Below are positions 1-9,686 of a DNA stretch of 55,005 nucleotides, piece by piece. Location: the NCBI GenBank assembly GCA_002049545.1, contig LLYT01000005.1, forward strand, positions 1-55,005, written 5' to 3'. A program made the position numbers and the translations under genes. Position 1 is the stretch's first letter. Every line of letters begins with the position of its first letter. The notes below the pieces were generated by a model. The model was not told where the DNA came from. It did no database searches and was given only the letters and a program-made list of their open reading frames with translations. Source of the stretch: Deltaproteobacteria bacterium tcs-42. GTDB lineage: Bacteria > Desulfobacterota > Desulfuromonadia > Desulfuromonadales > Geopsychrobacteraceae.

Positions 1-130
1 CTTCTCCCGCCCGCCTCACGACGTAGCGAGTTACTTACCTCCGGCAACCCCGTTCGATGGGTGCGACGGGGAGGTGCTACCCGGAGTGATAATCCTGATG
101 TTGGCCTCCTATGTCTCTCACGGTTACACA
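1..130 (-). mobile_element. Possible 5' part of a group II intron (truncated by window edge)
   Basis: Read on the minus strand, this stretch is G/C-rich, heavily structured and has no open frame. It carries a GTAAGTAACTCGCT block followed by a GTGAGGCGGGCGGGAGAAG block, which resembles domain I of bacterial group II introns. A GTG-type 5' splice boundary would fall near 125-130. A certain intron 3' end lies at the right edge of the window in the same orientation, so a second copy here is plausible. The 5' boundary and the class are not established; the call rests on resemblance only. Confidence 0.38.
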
Positions 131-178
131 GGGACGGACTGTCACCGTCACTGAGGGAAACGGGCTGCGAGTCGCCCA

Positions 179-628
179 TTACTGAAACAACACCGCCGAT
201 TCAAAATTGAAATGTTGGACTTCGTAAGAATCCCCCTTCTCAAGGAGACTGATGGTTACGGTTGTTTCTCCGCTCGAGTATTGAGCATCACCGATATAGG
301 TGATAACTAACTGCTGCCCAACCTCACTCGTTGATTTCTTTTTAAAGTCCATCTCTCCAATACTTTGAAGTTCCCCTATTTTAGACAGTTCCGCCAAAAT
401 ATTTTTAAGATCTTCCGCCGAAACAGTCTTTAAGACATCTGGAGCCAGGTATTGTTTGACAATTTCGGGATCCCATGTCGAGATTTCAGGTAAAACCTTT
501 TGAATATAAGGAATGGCTGTCCCATCATATTCAGCCGATTGAACCGCCCCGTAGTACAGATATGCTGAAATCCCTACCGTCAAAACAAAAATCACATAAG
601 CAATAAATTTTTTCGCATCTTTTCTCAC
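179..628 (-). CDS. Membrane-anchored hypothetical protein, 149 aa
   Basis: Family not recognised. Residues about 8-28 form one hydrophobic segment after a basic N-terminus (MRKDAKK), so the protein is probably anchored in the inner membrane with its domain outside. The remaining 120 residues look like a small alpha+beta domain: a helical part with acidic residues (DPEIVKQYLAPDVL), then beta-rich stretches (QQLVITYIG, TTVTISLLE, YEVQHFNFE). A small NTF2-like or DUF4864-like fold is possible but is not claimed. The start is GTG (626-628), with a poor ribosome site. The gene stands alone between the putative intron fragment and an AT-rich gap. Confidence 0.6.
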   Translation of the reverse strand: MRKDAKKFIAYVIFVLTVGISAYLYYGAVQSAEYDGTAIPYIQKVLPEISTWDPEIVKQYLAPDVLKTVSAEDLKNILAELSKIGELQSIGEMDFKKKSTSEVGQQLVITYIGDAQYSSGETTVTISLLEKGDSYEVQHFNFESAVLFQ

Positions 629-1131
629 TGGTGGCGCCTTTTCGAAAGGGTTTTACAAAACTAAATGACCGTCCGAAACTAACCGATTCGAATCATTATG
701 GCAAGGATTCCAAAGGTGTTAACTCTTGGTGAATTTACTTTCTGTACCCGACAGACAAGAAAACAAACTTTTACCTGGAGAATTTTCGTGTAGTTTTCTA
801 AGAGGGGTATTTTAGAATGTCTATTCGCTTAAATCATACCTTTTTCTTATTTTCCAGTCGAATATCGATTCAAAAACTGTCTTCCCCGGAGCCAGTTTTA
901 TCTGCCTGACTAGGGTGAGCTTCCCCGCAAATGTCGTTCCAGTGTTCTTCAATGACCGATTCTTGATGTTCAAATATTGGATCAACAAAATCTCTATTGA
1001 CCTGCTGTAAGCCCTGTCGTACATATAATAGTTTGCTTTATTTGCCATCCTCAACACGTGGATATACGGCAAATTGAATTTTATATTTTTTTTGGATCTG
1101 CAGTTCTCTGTTGTATAGAAAAGCCAGAACA
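629..1131. other. AT-rich intergenic region with no convincing gene
   Basis: About 500 bases separate the divergent genes on either side. A minus-strand open frame (821-1168) runs through it and would overlap the start of the ClC gene. Its internal ATG near 1048 has an SD-like GAGG with no spacing, and the product (rich in K, Y, I) matches nothing recognised. It is more likely a chance frame. Promoters for both flanking genes should lie here, but none stands out. Confidence 0.5.
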
Positions 1132-2943
1132 ATGAGTGAAAACCATATTTCATCTTCATTTTATACATCGACTCGTTGGTTGCGACGGCTGCCTCTCCAG
1201 CTTCTCAGCCATTTCAAGATCAGCGATAATACCTTTCTGATTATTCTTGCCGTGGTTGTTGGTCTGCTCGGTGGTTTAGGAAACTACCTGTTCCGCAAGA
1301 CGATTGAGTTGACCCACTGGGTGGTTGTTGAGCAGAACCTGGAGTTGTTCGATATCTCTCTGGAGCATTGGTCGCCCCAGCGAATTCTGGTGATGTTTCT
1401 TCCAGCCCTTGGTGGTTTGTTGATTGTCCCGTTGTGGATGTTGTTTGGCAAGGACCTGAAAGGAGGGTTCTCCGCTTTTCTGGTCAAAGTCAACTTAAAA
1501 GGTGCGAAGCTTCCTTTCCGACCACTCTTCACCAAAGGATTGGCCTCCGCCATTACCCTCGGAACTGGGGGGAGTGCTGGTCAGGAAGGACCGATTGCGG
1601 TCATTGGTGGAACGATCGGCAGTCAGTTTGGTAAAATGTTCAAAATGAGTGGCGAACGGATCAAAGTTCTGGTGGCATGTGGTGCCGCGGCCGGTGTCGC
1701 TGCAACTTTCAATGCTCCACTTGCGGGAGTCTTTTTTGCCACAGAAATTGTCCTGCTCTCCTCTTTCGAAGTCGCCAGCTTTACCTCTATTGTTATTGCC
1801 AGCGGCATGGCAACCGTTGTTTCCCGAGCCCTGCTGGGGAATGTTTCAGAGATTGTGACGACACCCTACTTCATGACCAGTTATTGGGAACTCGGGTTGT
1901 ATGTCCTGCTTGGATTGCTTATTGGTGCTCTGGCCGCCGGATTTATCGACCTCCATTTTAAAATCAAGGACTGGATCGCAGCGATCAAACTTCCCCGTCT
2001 GAGCAAGCCGATTCTTGGTGGGCTGCTGGTGGGGATGATTGGCATTGGCTTGCCGCAGGTCTTTGGTAATGGTTATGAGTTTGTCAGTCTGGTTCTGGTC
2101 GGCAACCATGCCTGGTATCTTCTGGCACTGCTGGTTTTTGCCAAGATGATTGCGACATCAATCACCCTCGGATCGGGGATGCCGGGAGGACTGTTTGCCC
2201 CTTGTCTGTTTCTAGGGGCCATGGCCGGTGGAGCCTACGGCCATGTTCTGGAGGCATTTTTTCCGGCCGCTGACATTTCAGCCGGAGCCTACGCACTGGT
2301 CGGAATGGGGGCTTTTCTGGCAGCGGCAACCCATGCTCCAATGACTGCTATTTTTCTGCTGTTTGAGGTCACCGATAGTTATCAGGTTATTGTTCCGATT
2401 ATGTTGACTTGTGTCATCGGCACCTCTGTCGCTCGCCATTTTAAAAAAGACAGTCTCGAAACAGTGGAATTGAGCCGTCTCGGAATCGATCTGGATGCAG
2501 GGAAAGAGCGCAATATCATGAAGGGATTAGCGGTTGGTGAGGTGATGTCCCACCGGGTTAAAACTGTCCCTGAAGATATGACACTGGGGAACTTTGCCAA
2601 GTTTATCGAACAGACCCACCACACCAATTTCCCACTGGTTAATGAATTGGGGGAACTGACCGGAATCATTTCGGTTCAGGATTTTATGGGGGTGGTGTTC
2701 GAGAAGGAATTGATGGACCTGGTGGTGATCAAAGAGTTGGCAACCAAAGATGTGATCACCGTGCATGCCGAAGAAGATCTGGATACGGCGATGCGTAAAA
2801 TCGGCTATCGAAATATTGAGCAACTTCCGGTGGTTGATCGCGAAACCCATCGCCAGCTGTATGGCATTATTTCCCGGCGAGATATGGTCTCTGCCTACAA
2901 CCGTGCGTTGATGACCCGCACCCTGGGGGAAGAGGATGTCTGA
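1132..2943 (+). CDS. ClC-family chloride channel/transporter with C-terminal CBS pair
   Basis: Membrane protein of the ClC family, which moves chloride (as a channel or H+/Cl- antiporter) across the inner membrane. From ATG 1132 it has 603 residues. Residues about 30-440 are a run of hydrophobic helices. The anion-path signatures are present: GSAGQEGP (about 147-154), equivalent to GREGP with the gating glutamate kept, and GGLFAP after GSGMP, equivalent to GxFxP. The last 130 residues hold two CBS domains (VGEVMSHRVKTV and LATKDVITV start them), which usually sense nucleotides. An in-frame TTG at 1111 would add seven residues; the ATG is preferred, though neither has a good ribosome site. The stop overlaps the helicase start by 8 bases, so translation is probably coupled. 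Confidence 0.93.
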   Translation: MSENHISSSFYTSTRWLRRLPLQLLSHFKISDNTFLIILAVVVGLLGGLGNYLFRKTIELTHWVVVEQNLELFDISLEHWSPQRILVMFLPALGGLLIVPLWMLFGKDLKGGFSAFLVKVNLKGAKLPFRPLFTKGLASAITLGTGGSAGQEGPIAVIGGTIGSQFGKMFKMSGERIKVLVACGAAAGVAATFNAPLAGVFFATEIVLLSSFEVASFTSIVIASGMATVVSRALLGNVSEIVTTPYFMTSYWELGLYVLLGLLIGALAAGFIDLHFKIKDWIAAIKLPRLSKPILGGLLVGMIGIGLPQVFGNGYEFVSLVLVGNHAWYLLALLVFAKMIATSITLGSGMPGGLFAPCLFLGAMAGGAYGHVLEAFFPAADISAGAYALVGMGAFLAAATHAPMTAIFLLFEVTDSYQVIVPIMLTCVIGTSVARHFKKDSLETVELSRLGIDLDAGKERNIMKGLAVGEVMSHRVKTVPEDMTLGNFAKFIEQTHHTNFPLVNELGELTGIISVQDFMGVVFEKELMDLVVIKELATKDVITVHAEEDLDTAMRKIGYRNIEQLPVVDRETHRQLYGIISRRDMVSAYNRALMTRTLGEEDV

Positions 2944-5182
2944 TTTGCTGAAAGGACTCAATGAGCCACAGCGGCAGGCAGTTCTTCACGAGGATGGCCC
3001 GTTGTTGCTGTTGGCTGGAGCCGGGTCAGGAAAAACCCGTGCTTTGACCCATCGGGTTGCCCATCTGATTTGTGAACGCGGTGTTCCTGCCTGGCAGATT
3101 ATGGCCGTCACTTTTACCAATAAGGCAGCGGCAGAGATGCGCGAGCGCCTTGAGGCATTGTTGGGACAAAGGGAACTTCCCTGGATGTCAACCTTCCATT
3201 CGGGGTGTGCCCGCATTTTGCGTCACGAAATTCACCATCTCGGGTACTCTAGAGATTTTACTATCTACGATGATCAGGATCAGTTACGCCTGCTGCGCGA
3301 TCTCCTCAAAGCGCAACAGATTTCTGAAAAGGTATTAAAACCCCGCGCAGCGGCATCCTTTATTGATCGAGCAAAAAATCGTGGTTTACTCCCTGACTCC
3401 CTCGATGAAGTGCGCACCGATGAGCAATTGCTGGCGGAATTATACGCCCAGTATCAGCAGAAACTGAAAGCTGCCAATGCCGTCGATTTTGGTGATTTGT
3501 TGTTGTTGACGGTACGTTTGTTTGAAAACCATGCAGAAGTTCGCCAACGCTGGCAGGAGCGGTTTTCCCATCTGTTGATTGATGAGTTTCAGGATACTAA
3601 CCGGGTTCAGTATCGGCTGGTACAATTACTCCTGGGGGGAGAAGCAAATCTTTGTGTCGTTGGTGATGATGATCAATCGATCTACCGCTGGCGGGGTGCC
3701 GAAGTTGACAATATCCTTGGTTTCGATCACGATTTTTCCAATGTGAAGATTATCCGCCTGGAGCAGAACTACCGTTCAACCCGGACCATTTTGCAGGCGG
3801 CTGGAGGAGTTGTTGGTCACAATCTGGAACGGCGGGACAAAGAGCTCTGGACCGATAACCCCACCGGGGACCCGATTCATATTGAAGCGTCCCCGGATGA
3901 TCTGGATGAGGCAAATTTTGTTGCCAGTGAGGTTACGCGGTTGCAGAATCGCGGCATCGGTTTACGTGATATTGCGGTATTCTATCGTACCAATGCCCAA
4001 TCGCGCGCTATTGAACAGGCCTTGACGAATAACAAAATCAAGTATGTGATGTTCGGTGGAGTAAAGTTCTACTCCCGCCTCGAAGTTAAAGATGCCCTTT
4101 CCTACCTGCGAGTGTTGGTCAACCCGAACGACTCTCTGGCGGCGCGACGGATTATCAATGTCCCGGCGCGGGGAATTGGCAACACAACGGTTGAGCGAAT
4201 TGCTGCATTTGAAACAGAATCGGTAGGATTTCTGGCTGCCTGCCGCTTAGCATTGGAACATCAGGCATTAAAGGGGGCTGCCGCGAAGAGGGTCGCAACC
4301 TTTCTGGCGATGATAGATGATTTTACGGCCCGATTGGAACGGCTTCCTCACCCGCAACTGATGGCAGAATTGATCGATGCCAGTGGTTACGGTCCATTGC
4401 TCAGAGAAGAGGCGGAAGGGGCTTTGACCAGTGATGGTCGCCAGGAAGCCAAAGGGCGATTGGAAAACCTGGAACAACTCCTCACCGGGATGGAAGAACA
4501 TGCCGCTGGTGGTGGATCGGTACACGATTATCTGGAACAGGTTGCTTTAATCACCGATCTGGATAACCACGATGCGACACAACAGCGCGTGACCTTGATG
4601 ACGTTGCACTCTGCTAAAGGGCTGGAATTCCCGGTGGTCTTTATGACCGGGATGGAAGAGGGGTTGTTTCCCCATTCCCGTTCTGGTGAGATGGGAGAAG
4701 ATCTTGCCGAGGAGCGGCGACTCTGCTATGTCGGCATGACGCGAGCGATGCAGAAGCTGTATCTGTCCCATGCACGGCGACGCAGGGTTTATGGAACCTA
4801 CCAGTTTAACCCGCCGAGCCGCTTTTTAGCCGAAATCCCTTTGGAACTGCTGGCCGATTTCAGACCCGCTGCAATAGTCGCAGAATCACCAGCAAGCGAA
4901 CATAATCTGGCGTCTTTGGCTGATCTGGTCGCTGAAACTGAACCGGTTCCTGCAGTGGAAGAGAGGGGCGCTACCGTACAACGCGATGATCCAGGTCGCG
5001 AGGATACGGCTCAGGATAGCGGTGGTTTGCGCTTGGGGACACAAGTTCGGCATGTCAAGTTTGGTATTGGAACGGTGCGACGGCTGGAAGGGAGTGGTGA
5101 TAAACAGAAAGTTATTGTTTATTTCAACTCGGTGGGATCAAAAAAACTCTTGTTGAAGTTTGCCGGTCTGATGCCGGTTTAA
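2936..5182 (+). CDS. pcrA: UvrD/PcrA-type SF1 DNA helicase
   Basis: ATP-dependent 3'-5' DNA helicase of the UvrD/PcrA/Rep group, used in excision repair, replication restart and clearing of stalled RNA polymerase. The 748 residues match the family length. Visible motifs are Walker A AGAGSGKT (27-34), LLIDEFQDTN (motif II), DDDQSIYRWRGA (motif III), TLHSAKGLEFPVVF (motif V) and EERRLCYVGMTRA (motif VI). After a polar linker the last 50 residues form the small Tudor-like tail of PcrA (VRHVKFGIGTVRRLEG), which in known family members binds RNA polymerase; that tail favours PcrA/UvrD over Rep. The start lies inside the ClC gene and is preceded by GGGGGAAGAGG. The next gene begins 7 bases after the stop. 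Confidence 0.95.
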   Translation: MSDLLKGLNEPQRQAVLHEDGPLLLLAGAGSGKTRALTHRVAHLICERGVPAWQIMAVTFTNKAAAEMRERLEALLGQRELPWMSTFHSGCARILRHEIHHLGYSRDFTIYDDQDQLRLLRDLLKAQQISEKVLKPRAAASFIDRAKNRGLLPDSLDEVRTDEQLLAELYAQYQQKLKAANAVDFGDLLLLTVRLFENHAEVRQRWQERFSHLLIDEFQDTNRVQYRLVQLLLGGEANLCVVGDDDQSIYRWRGAEVDNILGFDHDFSNVKIIRLEQNYRSTRTILQAAGGVVGHNLERRDKELWTDNPTGDPIHIEASPDDLDEANFVASEVTRLQNRGIGLRDIAVFYRTNAQSRAIEQALTNNKIKYVMFGGVKFYSRLEVKDALSYLRVLVNPNDSLAARRIINVPARGIGNTTVERIAAFETESVGFLAACRLALEHQALKGAAAKRVATFLAMIDDFTARLERLPHPQLMAELIDASGYGPLLREEAEGALTSDGRQEAKGRLENLEQLLTGMEEHAAGGGSVHDYLEQVALITDLDNHDATQQRVTLMTLHSAKGLEFPVVFMTGMEEGLFPHSRSGEMGEDLAEERRLCYVGMTRAMQKLYLSHARRRRVYGTYQFNPPSRFLAEIPLELLADFRPAAIVAESPASEHNLASLADLVAETEPVPAVEERGATVQRDDPGREDTAQDSGGLRLGTQVRHVKFGIGTVRRLEGSGDKQKVIVYFNSVGSKKLLLKFAGLMPV

Positions 5183-5189
5183 GAGAAAT

Positions 5190-8100
5190 ATGGTGGAAGC
5201 AGAGAGAAAATTTACCCTGTTGCTGGTGGATGACAATCCAACCAACTTACTGTTACTGGTCAAAATTATTGAACTTGACCTCCCCGAGGTCCGGGTATTG
5301 ACCGCCGCGTCAGCTATGGCGGGATTGAAGCTGGCTGAGCAGGAATCGATAGATGGCGCCTTTATCGACGTACAGATGCCGCACATGGATGGTCTTGAGA
5401 TGTGTCGTCAACTGCGCTCCAAGCCACCGACATCTGCGATTCCACTGGTTTTGATGACGGCCCATATCGCTGCACCGCAAATGCGTGCCGAGGGACTTGA
5501 AGTTGGCGCTTACGACTTTATCACCCAACCGATCAGTAATGTTGAGATGCTGGCGCGGATCAAGGTGATGCTGCGGTTGTGTGAGGGTGAGCAACGCTCA
5601 CAAGAGAATAACCAGCAACTGCAACAGCAGGTGACCGAACATGCGGATCGTTTGCGCTGGATCAGTGGACTGCTGATTTCTGGTAATGGTTCGTTGAATG
5701 AGCAGGATCAACAATTGCTGGGGCATTTGGTCGACCAGTTGCCAGATCCGGCAAAAATGGATGAGAAATTATTCTTTGAAAAACTGTTGACTGAGTTTCC
5801 CCTTGCCTGGCGTCGGACCTTGTTGAAGCTGTCATTACTCGACAGAATACCGATCCCTCTAGCGCAGAAGTTAAGTGAAATTACTGACGTTGCAGCGGTT
5901 TTTGATTATTTGAGTCGTCACCAGTTCTTTTTGACCGAAACTTTGGATGGAGAAAATTACCTGTATCTCAGTCTGCCGGTCAGAGATCTGTTACGTGATA
6001 AAGTCGAAGAACATCTTTCTGACAATGATCGACAGCAGACCTTATTGATCGCTGCCGATTGGTATCAACACAAAAAGTGCTTTTCGGCAGCTCTCAGTTG
6101 CCTGGTTTCAGCACAACAGTATCCGGCTGTTTCACAGTTGCTCAGTCAGGTTGGCTTGACTCTACTGGATAAAAATTATTGTACCCGGATATTGCCGCTG
6201 ATTGATCAGATTCCAGAAAACGTTGTCGAAGATTGTGGCTGGTTGTCCCTGTTCCGCGGGACTAACCGCCTACAGGAACAATTGGTTGAAACCGATCTCT
6301 GGTTGAAATCGGCTTCTCACCATTTTTGCACGGCTGGCGATATTCGTGGGGAGTTGCTGACATTGACGCAGCAGGCATCCCAGTCCATTTTTCTTGACGG
6401 CTCATTCGAGGGTTGGCCGGAGCGTTTGCCCCTTTTCAGAAAAAGAGCCCTTGAACAACTTAAGCTCCTTGAACCGGTAGAGCGCATAAAAGTTGCCTAT
6501 GCGCTTGGTTTGGTGGAACTGTTTTTTGGGGATGATTTCGCTGTTGTTGACTCGATTCTGAGCAAATCCTTGGCTGAAGCACAGCAATTGCAGTTGTTGG
6601 AGCAACAATTGGAATTGAACCTGTTACGCGCATTGTCTGCTTTGCAGCAGGGACGCTACCTGGTGGCAAAAACTGCTCTGGAAAAAGGTCTGGCTTTTGC
6701 TCAGACCACCGATACCATGCTGGAAACAGCCATGCTGCAACTAGTTGGATGTGAGCTGTTGCATGCGACGGGGGATTTGTCGGGATTTCAGAAACAACAG
6801 CAGATTTTGTCAACCTGTTGTCGTTATGGAACTCAACAGTACACGGTTTCTCATCCCCTTCTCAGCTACTATGCGGCTGGTTTATATTTGGCAAAAGGGG
6901 ATCGGCAGAGAGCTTTGGAAATACTGGAAATTGCCCTGTTAGACGGGCAGGCGGCAGCGAACTCACATCTACAGAGCCGCTTGTTGCAATTACGGGGCTG
7001 GGTTCACGCTTTGTCTGGGCGAAAAATGGAGGCCCTGGCAGATCGAGAGATGGGTCTGCAATTGCGGGATCGGGCCGGAGGCTTTTTCTGTCGTCTCGAA
7101 AACTGGTTATTCGCCGGAGCGACCAGCTTTGCACTACAACATTACGACCAGGCCGCCGGATATCTCGCCAAGGGCTTGTCCGAATCGATAAAGTGTAAAG
7201 AGGAACGTTTTCGAGCCGGCCTGCATGCCTGGATGGCTGTTATACAGCAAAGACTTGGCCATTTAGACGCTTCTTCTGAGCAAATCCGATGTTTTTGTGA
7301 AGTACTGAAGCGGCACAAAAATCCTTTCTTCTGGGGAATGGTCCCGGAGTTGATTGAAGAGTTGTTGCCACTGATAAAGCAAACACCCGACCGGATGCTG
7401 TTACAGCCCATCTTGGAAGAGCGTCTGGTTTCAGTTTTAGATCAGGATAATCGCCCGATTCCGTTGCTCCGGGTCAATTGCCTGGGAAAGTTCCAGCTGG
7501 AGCTGGAACAGCAGATTTTTGATTTCAGTCAGGTTGGCCCAGCACTCAGGCAAGTCTTTGCCTTGCTGGTTGTTGCTCCAAATCACAGCGTGAGTACCGA
7601 ATTGCTGATGGGAATATTGTGGCCGGAAAGCTCACCAAAAAAGGCAAGGAATAGTTTCGATACCGTCCACTCGCGTCTGCGCAAAGCATTGGAAGAATGT
7701 TTTGGCAAGCGAATCCGCCGCGATTATCTGGTTCTGGAAAAGGGTATTCTGTCGCTACGACATATGCAGATTGATAGTGTCCTGTTTACTGAAACCATGG
7801 GGGATGTTCGCTATCACATGCAACGTGAACACGTCTGGCAGGCCGAGCACGCATTGTGGAAAATGGAGAGTCTTTGGCGGGGAGAGTTTCTGTCGGGTTA
7901 CGATCTTGATGGCAAGCTGCCGGTTTTACGCGAACAGTTGATCCAGCTACGTCTGGAGCAACTCAGTATGCTTGCTCAATTATTACAGCGACGGCAACAA
8001 CAAGAGGAATCAATTGGATTATTAAAGCAGGGACTCTTGCTTGAGCCAACTTATGATCCGATAATCCGGCAATTATTATCACTTTATCGACAGCAGCACG

Positions 8101-8207
8101 ATTCTAATGCTGTTGCTTCAGTTCTGGAAAGTTATCGTATCGCTCTTCAAAATGAAGCCTACGAGGCCGAAGAGATTGAAGAGCTTATTGAGGTTTTGAA
8201 CACCTAA
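5190..8207 (+). CDS. Large response regulator with TPR-like middle and BTAD/SARP-type output
   Basis: A 1005-residue regulator. Residues about 8-125 are a receiver domain: acidic pair D14/D15, phosphoacceptor D60 (DGAFIDVQMPHMDG) and T90. The usually conserved lysine is replaced by Gln (FITQPIS, Q113), so phosphorylation signalling may be altered. Residues about 150-730 are helical and Leu/Gln-rich, like the MalT/TPR-type sensor arms of large ATP-free activators. From about 750 comes a SARP-like winged helix (LLMGILWPESSPKKARNSF) and then a BTAD helical repeat region to the end. It follows the helicase gene by 7 bases (weak AAGAG ribosome site), so it is co-transcribed with clc and pcrA. The signal and targets are unknown. 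Confidence 0.82.
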   Translation: MVEAERKFTLLLVDDNPTNLLLLVKIIELDLPEVRVLTAASAMAGLKLAEQESIDGAFIDVQMPHMDGLEMCRQLRSKPPTSAIPLVLMTAHIAAPQMRAEGLEVGAYDFITQPISNVEMLARIKVMLRLCEGEQRSQENNQQLQQQVTEHADRLRWISGLLISGNGSLNEQDQQLLGHLVDQLPDPAKMDEKLFFEKLLTEFPLAWRRTLLKLSLLDRIPIPLAQKLSEITDVAAVFDYLSRHQFFLTETLDGENYLYLSLPVRDLLRDKVEEHLSDNDRQQTLLIAADWYQHKKCFSAALSCLVSAQQYPAVSQLLSQVGLTLLDKNYCTRILPLIDQIPENVVEDCGWLSLFRGTNRLQEQLVETDLWLKSASHHFCTAGDIRGELLTLTQQASQSIFLDGSFEGWPERLPLFRKRALEQLKLLEPVERIKVAYALGLVELFFGDDFAVVDSILSKSLAEAQQLQLLEQQLELNLLRALSALQQGRYLVAKTALEKGLAFAQTTDTMLETAMLQLVGCELLHATGDLSGFQKQQQILSTCCRYGTQQYTVSHPLLSYYAAGLYLAKGDRQRALEILEIALLDGQAAANSHLQSRLLQLRGWVHALSGRKMEALADREMGLQLRDRAGGFFCRLENWLFAGATSFALQHYDQAAGYLAKGLSESIKCKEERFRAGLHAWMAVIQQRLGHLDASSEQIRCFCEVLKRHKNPFFWGMVPELIEELLPLIKQTPDRMLLQPILEERLVSVLDQDNRPIPLLRVNCLGKFQLELEQQIFDFSQVGPALRQVFALLVVAPNHSVSTELLMGILWPESSPKKARNSFDTVHSRLRKALEECFGKRIRRDYLVLEKGILSLRHMQIDSVLFTETMGDVRYHMQREHVWQAEHALWKMESLWRGEFLSGYDLDGKLPVLREQLIQLRLEQLSMLAQLLQRRQQQEESIGLLKQGLLLEPTYDPIIRQLLSLYRQQHDSNAVASVLESYRIALQNEAYEAEEIEELIEVLNT

Positions 8208-8295
8208 CGGTGGCCCGGCCATCCGCTGAACTTTTGCAGGTGCAGCCGCAAATAGCTCCACTTGCATAACAATAAACCAAGGAGAACAGATCGTC

Positions 8296-9159
8296 ATGTC
8301 GAGTTGCGAAGGTTGTAACGATAGTTCTTGCTCAATCAATCAGCAAGGAAATCCCCAGGATCAACAGTTCCAGATGCGTCAGGCACTGGACAAACGGATG
8401 TGTGAAGTCAAAAATAAAATTGTTGTCATGTCTGGTAAAGGTGGCGTTGGCAAGAGTACCACAGCAGTCAATCTTGCCCTGACCCTGGTGCAACAGGGAA
8501 ACAAGGTCGGTATTCTCGATATCGATATCCATGGACCAAGTATTCCGAAAATGCTCGGTTTGGAAGGACAACGTCCAGATGCAGATGATCAGGGGATTCA
8601 TCCACTCGAAGCGTTCGGGCTGAAGGTGATGTCGATCGGTTTTTTACTCGCATCGACCAGTGAAGCAACGATCATGCGGGGGCCGATGAAACATGGTGCT
8701 ATCCAGCAGTTGCTGGCTGATGTTGCCTGGGGTGAACTCGATTATCTACTGCTTGATTGCCCTCCGGGAACCGGGGATGAGCCTTTAAGTGCGGTGCAGT
8801 TACTTGGGTCCGGTGCGTCAGCGGTGGTTGTGACCACTCCACAGGACGTTGCTCTGACTGATGTTGAAAAATCTCTCAGTTTTTGTCGTGAATTAAAATT
8901 GCCGATTGTCGGCCTGATTGAAAACATGAGTGGCTTTATCTGCCCTCACTGCGGTGAAAGATCCGATATTTTCAAAAGTGGCGGAGCGGAAAAGCTGGCC
9001 GAGAAAACCAACATTGCATTATTGGCCCAAATTCCCTTCGAACCGTTGGTGGTGGCCGGCGGCGATGACGGTAAGCCGCATGTCATTGAGCACCCCGAAT
9101 CAGCTAACTGTCAAGCATTGCAGCAGGTGGCAACGGCGGTGTCTGAGTTCCAAATATAG
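8296..9159 (+). CDS. mrp: Mrp/NBP35-family iron-sulfur carrier ATPase
   Basis: P-loop ATPase of the Mrp/ApbC/NBP35 group that carries and transfers [4Fe-4S] clusters to apoproteins in the cytoplasm. The 287 residues contain a deviant Walker A GKGGVGKST (47-55), the switch region DIDIHGPSIPKMLG, the Walker B-like LLLDCPPGTGDE and the C-terminal cluster site CPHC (about 216-219). The N-terminus has an extra Cys-rich lead (CEGCNDSSC), like the N-terminal cluster site of NBP35-type proteins rather than plain ApbC. The ribosome site AAGGAGA precedes ATG 8296. It stands in its own unit, 88 bases after the regulator. Many cytochrome and Fe-S proteins nearby would need such a carrier, but no direct link is visible. 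Confidence 0.95.
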   Translation: MSSCEGCNDSSCSINQQGNPQDQQFQMRQALDKRMCEVKNKIVVMSGKGGVGKSTTAVNLALTLVQQGNKVGILDIDIHGPSIPKMLGLEGQRPDADDQGIHPLEAFGLKVMSIGFLLASTSEATIMRGPMKHGAIQQLLADVAWGELDYLLLDCPPGTGDEPLSAVQLLGSGASAVVVTTPQDVALTDVEKSLSFCRELKLPIVGLIENMSGFICPHCGERSDIFKSGGAEKLAEKTNIALLAQIPFEPLVVAGGDDGKPHVIEHPESANCQALQQVATAVSEFQI

Positions 9160-9278
9160 ATAGTGGTTGTCCGAGACTTGTCGGAGTGAAAAAATCGACT
9201 GGATCAGGGCAGTTTTTTCAGAATTGAAAGAATAGATGAAGGCAATCCATGAATTGCCCTTACAGGTAGGGATTGATC

Positions 9279-9566
9279 ATGAAAATCAGCCAAAAAGATG
9301 TCGAACACGTCGCCCGGTTAGCCCGATTGACGATTGCTGCGGAAGAATTAGAAACTCTGACCGGGCAGATGGATGCTATTCTTGGCTACGTTGATAAATT
9401 GAATGAGCTTGATACCGAGGCGATTGAGCCCATGGCACACGCAGTGCCGATGGCGAATGCCTTTCGTGCGGATGAAGTCAAGCCGGCCATGGGGATTGAG
9501 CGAGCACTACAGAATGCTCCTGTCTCTGGGGATGAATGTTTCACCGTCCCCAAAGTTATCGAATAA
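9279..9566 (+). CDS. gatC: Aspartyl/glutamyl-tRNA amidotransferase subunit C
   Basis: Small scaffold subunit of the GatCAB complex, which converts Asp-tRNA(Asn) and/or Glu-tRNA(Gln) to the amidated forms. The 95 residues (from ATG 9279) match GatC: opening KISQKDVEHVARLARL, middle GQMDAILGYVDKLNELDT, then the conserved EPMAHAVP and the tail FTVPKVIE. A TTG two codons upstream (9273) is in frame, but the ATG sits at good spacing from AGGTAGGG. gatA follows after 120 bases and gatB after it, giving the common C-A-B order. Confidence 0.95.
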   Translation: MKISQKDVEHVARLARLTIAAEELETLTGQMDAILGYVDKLNELDTEAIEPMAHAVPMANAFRADEVKPAMGIERALQNAPVSGDECFTVPKVIE

Positions 9567-9686
9567 TGATGGTATCGCAAAAAGTTCACCCTGCTGCGTG
9601 ACAGTCATTTTTCAGGGTCAAATTTTTGCTGAACCATCCAACTCAAGTCAACAATAAAACGTCCCACTGGTCGTTTTGGAGTATTT

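Noticed and set aside
821-1168. 115-codon minus-strand frame before the ClC gene
   Set aside because: It overlaps the ClC start, has no usable ribosome site, and gives a Lys/Tyr/Ile-rich peptide with no recognised family; AT-rich DNA favours such chance frames poorly supported by coding bias.
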